Part shown: positions 22,443 through 26,146 of the stretch, in pieces | How positions within the stretch are numbered: the first letter of the stretch is position 1 | Layout of the letters: each line of letters begins with the position of its first letter | Assembly: GCA_035636195.1 (NCBI GenBank) | Contig: DASPZP010000291.1 | Span: forward strand, 1 to 26,146 | DNA length: 26,146 nt | DNA from: Anaeromyxobacter_A sp035636195 | GTDB taxonomy: Bacteria > Myxococcota > Myxococcia > Myxococcales > Anaeromyxobacteraceae | Direction: 5' to 3' | The notes under the pieces: model-generated | Told to the model about the DNA's origin: nothing | Seen by the model: only the letters and a program-made list of their open reading frames with translations | Database searches by the model: none | Translations under genes and position numbers: made by a program

Positions 22443-24173
22443 GTGCTGAAGACCGCCTTCCAGGACCTGAACCGGCTCTCGCAGATCGCGGCGGTGGCGG
22501 CCCGGCACGGCTTCGGGGCGTACTTCGATCAGACGAGGCTCGGCGAGCTGCTCGGCGGCGCGCAGGCGGCCGAGGTGCGCGCGGCGGCGGCCGGAGCCGA
22601 GCCGGCCGGGCCGGAGCCGGACCGCCGCACGGCGCAGCGGTTCCGCCAGCTCCTGCTCGACCTCGGGCCCACCTTCATCAAGCTCGGGCAGCTCCTCTCC
22701 AGCCGCCCGGACATCCTCCCCTCCCACTGGGTCGAGGAGCTCTCCGAGCTGCAGGACGCGGTGCCGCCCTTCCCGCTCGCCGAGGCACGCGCCGAAATCG
22801 AGCGCGGGCTGGGCCGCCCGGTCGAGGTCTGCTTCGCCGAGCTGGACGAGGCGCCGCTCGCGTCGGCCTCCATCGCGCAGGTGCACCGCGCGCGCACCCA
22901 CTCGGGCGAGCCGGTGGTGGTGAAGGTGCAGCGGCCGAGGATCCGGCAGCGCATCGAGGCCGACCTGTCGCTCCTCTACCAGCTGGCGCGGCTGGTCGAG
23001 GCGGTGGTGGAGGAGACCGGCGTCTACACGCCGACCGGCATCGTGGAGGAGTTCGACCGCTCGATCCACGAGGAGCTCGACTTCGGCGCCGAGGCCGAGA
23101 ACGCCCGCGCCATGGCCGAGGCGGCCAGGGACCGCCCGTTCATGGTCATCCCGCGCGTGCTGGCTGACCTCTCCTCCGAGACCGTCCTCACCCTCGAGTA
23201 CGTGGAGGGCATGAAGGTCTCGGAGGTCACCGCCGAGACGGGCCACGACCTCGAGCAGGTGGCGAAGAACATCATCGAGGCCGCCTTCCGGCAGCTCTTC
23301 GAGGATGGCCTCTTCCACGGCGACCCCCACCCCGGCAACATCCTCGTGCTGCCGGGGAACCGCATCGCGCTCCTCGACTTCGGCCTGGTCGGCCGGCTCA
23401 CCCGGCCCATGCAGGAGGCGCTCGTCACGCTCATCATGGCGACCGCGCTGCGCGATCCCGAGACGGTGGCGCGGGTGCTGAACCGCATCGGCGTGCCCGA
23501 GGAGCACACGCCCATCACCGCCTTCCGCACCGACATCCAGGCCATCTTCGACCGCTATCTCGGCCTCAAGCTCGACGAGATCCGCACCTCGACCTTGCTG
23601 CGCGACCTGCTCGATCTGGCGGTGAAGCACCGGATCCGCGTCCCCAAGGAGTGGGCGGTGCTGTCGAAGGCCTCCATCACGCTCGAGGGCATCATCCGCC
23701 GGCTCTACCCGCGGCTCGACATCCTCCAGCTCGGCCTCCCCTACGCCCGCGAGCTCCTCTTCTCGCGCTTCAACCCGAGCGACGCCTCCGGCACGCTCAT
23801 GAAGTCGCTGCTCAAGCTGCAGACGCTCGCCGAGGACGTGCCGGCGCAGCTGCAGCAGATCCTGGTCGACCTCGAGGCGGGCAAGTTCCGCGTCAACGTG
23901 CGCTCGGTGGAGCTCGATCGCATCGCCGTCAACGTGCGCATGCTCGGGCTCAGCACGTTCCTGGGCCTGGTCGCCTGCGGCCTCACCATCGGCGGGCTCG
24001 TCGTGTTCGCGCGCGACTTCGCCGCCTGGCCCCTGCTGCCGTTCCTGGGCGGCGCGGCGCTGGTGGTGGCCGGTTCGCTGTTCGGCATCGGGCTCGCGCT
24101 GTATCTGCTCGGCGGGCCGCGGCGGAAGATCAAGCTGCGCCGGCTGCTGCAGCGCGCCGCGCCGCCGCGCTGA
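22443..24173 (+). CDS. UbiB/ABC1/AarF-family atypical kinase
   Basis: This 576-residue protein belongs to the ABC1/ADCK/UbiB family, linked to ubiquinone or other isoprenoid-quinone synthesis. The family-specific KxGQ motif is in GPTFIKLGQLLSSRPDILP (Lys80, Gln83). It is followed by the alanine-rich loop LASASIAQVHRA, VVVKVQRP with Lys161, ELDFGAEAENA, the catalytic loop FHGDPHPGNILV (about 292-302) and the metal-binding LLDFGLVGRL. The C-terminus has two membrane spans (about 503-527 and 533-556), as in UbiB. The start is GTG at 22443 without a visible ribosome-binding sequence, and the 108 bp upstream contain nothing else recognisable. The last 44 bp overlap a gene on the other strand. Confidence 0.92.
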   Translation: MLKTAFQDLNRLSQIAAVAARHGFGAYFDQTRLGELLGGAQAAEVRAAAAGAEPAGPEPDRRTAQRFRQLLLDLGPTFIKLGQLLSSRPDILPSHWVEELSELQDAVPPFPLAEARAEIERGLGRPVEVCFAELDEAPLASASIAQVHRARTHSGEPVVVKVQRPRIRQRIEADLSLLYQLARLVEAVVEETGVYTPTGIVEEFDRSIHEELDFGAEAENARAMAEAARDRPFMVIPRVLADLSSETVLTLEYVEGMKVSEVTAETGHDLEQVAKNIIEAAFRQLFEDGLFHGDPHPGNILVLPGNRIALLDFGLVGRLTRPMQEALVTLIMATALRDPETVARVLNRIGVPEEHTPITAFRTDIQAIFDRYLGLKLDEIRTSTLLRDLLDLAVKHRIRVPKEWAVLSKASITLEGIIRRLYPRLDILQLGLPYARELLFSRFNPSDASGTLMKSLLKLQTLAEDVPAQLQQILVDLEAGKFRVNVRSVELDRIAVNVRMLGLSTFLGLVACGLTIGGLVVFARDFAAWPLLPFLGGAALVVAGSLFGIGLALYLLGGPRRKIKLRRLLQRAAPPR

Positions 24174-25074
24174 AGCCCTCGTCCGCGCAGGCCAGCGCCG
24201 CCAGCGTCCCGAGCCTCCACAGCTCGAAGAGCGCCGCCAGGGCAGCCCCGAGCACGGTCGTCATGAGGCGCGGCCCGGCGGCGACGATGAACGGCGCTCC
24301 GCGCGCCAGGCCCAGCGCGGCCGCCTCCATGGCCTGCGCCGAACCGAGCAGCACGGTCGCCGCCAGCGCCAGCGAGAGCGCCGCCAGCAGGAACGCCGCC
24401 GGCCGGAGCGCCACCCGGCGCGCGGCCTCGAGCAACGCGCGGGTCGGCCGGTCACCGGAGATGGCGGTCCGGGCCAGCGCGGCGTCCGCGGTCAGCGAAG
24501 CGAGGAGCGGCGCAGCCACGGCCGTCGTGAGCACCACCGCCGAGAGGAGCGCGCGCAGCAGCGTCAGGGCGGGTCCGGCGCGGTGGAGCGCGAGGCCGAG
24601 GATGCCGAGGCCGATGGTGAGCCCGTAGAGCTGCGCCGTCAGCTCCAGAACGAGGCCGAGCAGCGCGGTCCCGAGGAGCGGCGCGAAGCCGAACGCGAGC
24701 CCATCGGCGAAGCGCGCGCGCGGGCCGTCGTCCCCGGCCAGCTCACCGCCGAGCGTGGGCAGCGCGCCGGCCAGCCAGGCCACGCGCAGCGCGGCCGAGG
24801 CGAGCACGCCGGCGAGGAAGAGGCCGGCAAGGAGCGCGAGCGAGCGCGGCGTGACGAGCGCGTGGATGGCGCCGGCGAGCGCCCCCGCCAGCCCGCCGTG
24901 CCGGACGCCCGACAGGGCCCCCGCCCGCAGGAAGCCGAGGGCGAGCAGCGGTGCCGGCCAGGTGAGGCCCCAGCGCAGGAACGCCACCAGCAGCGCCGGC
25001 GCTACGAGCCAGGCGTTCCTTCCGGCGGCCCGCGCGCCCATCCCGAGCGCCTGCATGGTGGTCGGCTGCGACAC
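24130..25074 (-). CDS. Multi-pass membrane protein, function unknown
   Basis: I do not recognise this 314-residue, Ala/Leu-rich protein. It has about six hydrophobic spans (near 22-50, 62-75, 78-100, 126-162, 172-194, 226-248 and 258-285, some perhaps paired) linked by short basic loops. There are no charged catalytic motifs, cysteines of note or ligand signatures. The general look, with repeated small-residue helices and Arg-rich cytosolic turns such as GDRPTRALLEAARRVALRP, resembles the loosely conserved GltS- or YciC-like hydrophobic proteins of myxobacteria, but that is only an impression. GTG at 25074 or ATG at 25056 could be the start. The coding signal is supported by strong codon bias, and by a 44-bp convergent overlap with the kinase gene, which implies a fixed arrangement. 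Confidence 0.7.
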   Translation of the reverse strand: MSQPTTMQALGMGARAAGRNAWLVAPALLVAFLRWGLTWPAPLLALGFLRAGALSGVRHGGLAGALAGAIHALVTPRSLALLAGLFLAGVLASAALRVAWLAGALPTLGGELAGDDGPRARFADGLAFGFAPLLGTALLGLVLELTAQLYGLTIGLGILGLALHRAGPALTLLRALLSAVVLTTAVAAPLLASLTADAALARTAISGDRPTRALLEAARRVALRPAAFLLAALSLALAATVLLGSAQAMEAAALGLARGAPFIVAAGPRLMTTVLGAALAALFELWRLGTLAALACADEGFSAAARRAAAAGAA

Positions 25075-25137
25075 GCCGCGAAGCTACCGGCCACCCGCCG
25101 GGGCGGCAAGGGCGGGCTGGCGGGGGCGAGCGCTTTC

Positions 25138-25174
25138 TTGCCCCTGAACGCCGGACCAGTATACTACCGTTCAG
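25138..25174 (+). promoter_or_regulatory. lexA promoter with overlapping LexA-type operator
   Basis: The hexamer TATACT (25160-25165) is a good -10, with CTTGCC/TTGCCC about 15-16 bp upstream as a weak -35. Half-sites CTGAACG (25144-25150) and CGTTCAG (25168-25174) form a 7-bp perfect dyad whose centres are 24 bp apart and that spans the promoter. GTTCAG is the conserved half of the LexA box I recall for Myxococcus xanthus. The AGGAGG ribosome-binding sequence (25173-25178) directly follows. Self-repression of lexA is expected. Confidence 0.65.
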
Positions 25175-25182
25175 GAGGACAC

Positions 25183-25878
25183 ATGGCCATGCTGCAGCTC
25201 ACCGATCGGCAGCTCGAGGTGCTCCGCTTCATCGCACGCGAGATAGAGTCTCGCGGATATCCACCCACCATCCGCGAGATCGGCGAGGGGCTCGACATCG
25301 CCTCGACGAATGGCGTGAACGATCACCTGAAGGCGCTCGAGAAGAAGGGTTACCTCCAGCGCGATCCGGTGAAGTCGCGCGCGCTCATCCCGACCGCGGC
25401 GGGCCGCGAGGCGCTCGGGGGCGCGCCCGAGCGGGAGGGCCGCGTCATCTCGCTGCTCGGTCGGCGGGAGATCCGCGGCGGCGGCCGCATGGTCGAGATC
25501 CCCATCCTCGGCCGGGTCGCGGCGGGCCAGCCCATTCTGGCCCAGGAGCAGGTCGAGGACACGGTGCAGGTCGACAGCTTCTTCCTCGGGACGAGCAAGA
25601 AGGTGTACGGCTTGCGCGTCCAGGGCGACTCGATGATCGGCGATGGCATCCTGTCGGGCGACTACATCTTCGTGAAGAAGCAGCTGCAGGCCGACGAGGG
25701 GGAGATCGTGGTCGCCCTCATCGACGACGAAGCGACCGTGAAGCGCATCTACTTCGAGGGCGACCGGGTGCGTTTCCAGCCGTCCAACCCCCGCATGGCG
25801 CCCATCTACGTCCGCCGCGAGGACTTCCGGAGCACGATGATCCTGGGCGTCGTGGTGGGGGTGTACCGGAAGATGTAG
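25183..25878 (+). CDS. lexA: LexA repressor (SOS response, S24 self-cleaving)
   Basis: LexA represses SOS genes until RecA filaments trigger its self-cleavage. The 231-residue chain has the N-terminal winged helix (LTDRQLEVLRFIAREIESRGYPPTIREIGEGL) and recognition region ASTNGVNDHLKALEKKGYL. After a linker come the cleavage site Ala114-Gly115 (RVAAGQPI), the catalytic serine in VQGDSMIGDGI (Ser150) and the lysine in DEATVKRIYFE (Lys187). All active-site residues are intact. The linker (about 75-105) is somewhat longer than in E. coli LexA (202 aa). The ATG at 25183 follows a perfect AGGAGG; a second ATG two codons later is possible. The frame extends far upstream as antisense of the membrane-protein gene, but that is not coding. 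Confidence 0.96.
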   Translation: MAMLQLTDRQLEVLRFIAREIESRGYPPTIREIGEGLDIASTNGVNDHLKALEKKGYLQRDPVKSRALIPTAAGREALGGAPEREGRVISLLGRREIRGGGRMVEIPILGRVAAGQPILAQEQVEDTVQVDSFFLGTSKKVYGLRVQGDSMIGDGILSGDYIFVKKQLQADEGEIVVALIDDEATVKRIYFEGDRVRFQPSNPRMAPIYVRREDFRSTMILGVVVGVYRKM

Positions 25879-26063
25879 TGAGCTAGTCCTTCCCTTCACC
25901 GGCGCCCGCTCGTTCGCCCGTCCTGCGGCCCTTTCCGGCTCCGCCTGCCACATTTCGTGGCGATCCTGCCCAAGAGGGCCTGAGCTGGAGGGTTACGGTC
26001 CTTCTCCAGGATGCCTTACCTTGCCGTCATGATTGTCTTTTTCGACGCCGGGGGGGTGTGGGG
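25879..26063. other. Intergenic region after lexA
   Basis: About 185 bp without a supported gene. It contains a 6-bp inverted repeat CTGGAG/CTCCAG (25985-25990 and 26004-26009) with a 13-nt spacer and no T-run after it. There is also a T-rich patch (GTCTTTTTC near 26034-26042). No convincing terminator or promoter is visible. The lower GC content fits a regulatory region for the next gene. Confidence 0.4.
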
Positions 26064-26146
26064 ATGGGAAAGGTGACCAGTCGTCTCGAAGCGGCGCGGA
26101 AGGTGTACAGAGAAGCGCTCGAGGGAGCGCGCGCGCGACCGACGCC
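26064..26146 (+). CDS. Start of an unrecognised gene (3' end outside window)
   Basis: An open frame begins at ATG 26064 and runs to the window edge, giving 27 complete codons (MGKVTSRLEAARKVYREALE, then an Arg/Ala-rich stretch). G-rich sequence (GGGGGG at 26051-26056) lies 7 bp before the start and could serve as ribosome-binding site. The visible part is a basic amphipathic helix and cannot be assigned to a family. Codons such as AGA, AGT, CGT and GGA are uncommon in the neighbours, so this may be a different class of gene, but the sample is tiny. Confidence 0.45.
   Translation, partial: MGKVTSRLEAARKVYREALEGARARPT

Noticed and set aside
24583..25182. N-terminal extension of lexA
   Set aside because: It is the antisense of the membrane-protein gene. 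AGGAGG and the operator lie directly before the ATG at 25183, which begins the LexA winged helix.
25985..26009. Terminator of lexA
   Set aside because: The CTGGAG/CTCCAG stem is only 6 bp with a long loop, and no T-run follows it.
26029..26076. 15-codon upstream frame overlapping the last gene's start
   Set aside because: It has no ribosome-binding sequence and is too short to judge.

Overview
The window is about 26 kb of very GC-rich, densely coding DNA. It is chromosomal in character: there is no transposase, phage, CRISPR, rRNA or tRNA gene. The mix fits a metal- or nitrate-respiring member of the Myxococcota/Desulfobacterota, most like Anaeromyxobacter. The evidence is strong GC bias at third codon positions, a periplasmic triheme cytochrome of the PpcA/c7 type, a myxobacterial-looking LexA operator half-site (CGTTCAG), and a xerD–M50 protease–trpS–scpA–scpB–rluB block of a kind I recall from deltaproteobacteria. 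The genus is an inference, not a demonstrated match.

Layout. (1) 1-2798, plus strand: an ECF sigma factor (5' end outside the window), its zinc-finger anti-sigma factor, and a membrane protein combining two STN-like domains with a bactofilin-like beta-helix. (2) 2776-9073, minus strand, read from high to low coordinates: yciO-type gene, xerD, site-2 protease, trpS, scpA, scpB, rluB. Most junctions are 4-bp stop/start overlaps. trpS carries a four-cysteine motif typical of [4Fe-4S] TrpRS. (3) 9124-12008, minus: a periplasmic binding protein and a TonB-dependent receptor joined by a GTGA overlap, with a dyad in the upstream region. (4) 12188-13807, minus: a RimK-like ATP-grasp ligase followed at once by two KGG-repeat proteins. 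This is the least explained and most intriguing unit. (5) 13933-18490, minus: an AMIN/Amidase_3 cell-wall amidase and glnD. (6) 18678-18971, plus: triheme cytochrome c7 with its own promoter candidate and a strong terminator. (7) 19033-21735, minus: mutS. (8) 21819-24173, plus: a GNAT acetyltransferase and a UbiB/ABC1 kinase. (9) 24130-25074, minus: an unknown multi-pass membrane protein that overlaps the ubiB-like gene tail to tail. (10) 25183-25878, plus: lexA. (11) The start of an unrecognised gene runs off the right edge.

Two interspersed repeat families stand out. One is a C/G-rich double-hairpin element, with two 70-bp copies and two shorter ones. All four copies lie in frame inside coding sequence (rluB tail, both ends of scpB, linker of the amidase), always in poorly conserved extensions or linkers. 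The other is a REP-like head-to-head pair between the yciO-type gene and xerD.

Functionally the window is mostly housekeeping: chromosome segregation and dimer resolution (ScpAB, XerD), mismatch repair and SOS control (MutS, LexA), nitrogen sensing (GlnD), translation and rRNA modification (TrpRS, RluB) and wall turnover. Accessory modules for envelope sensing, outer-membrane uptake and KGG-repeat stress proteins are set between these genes.
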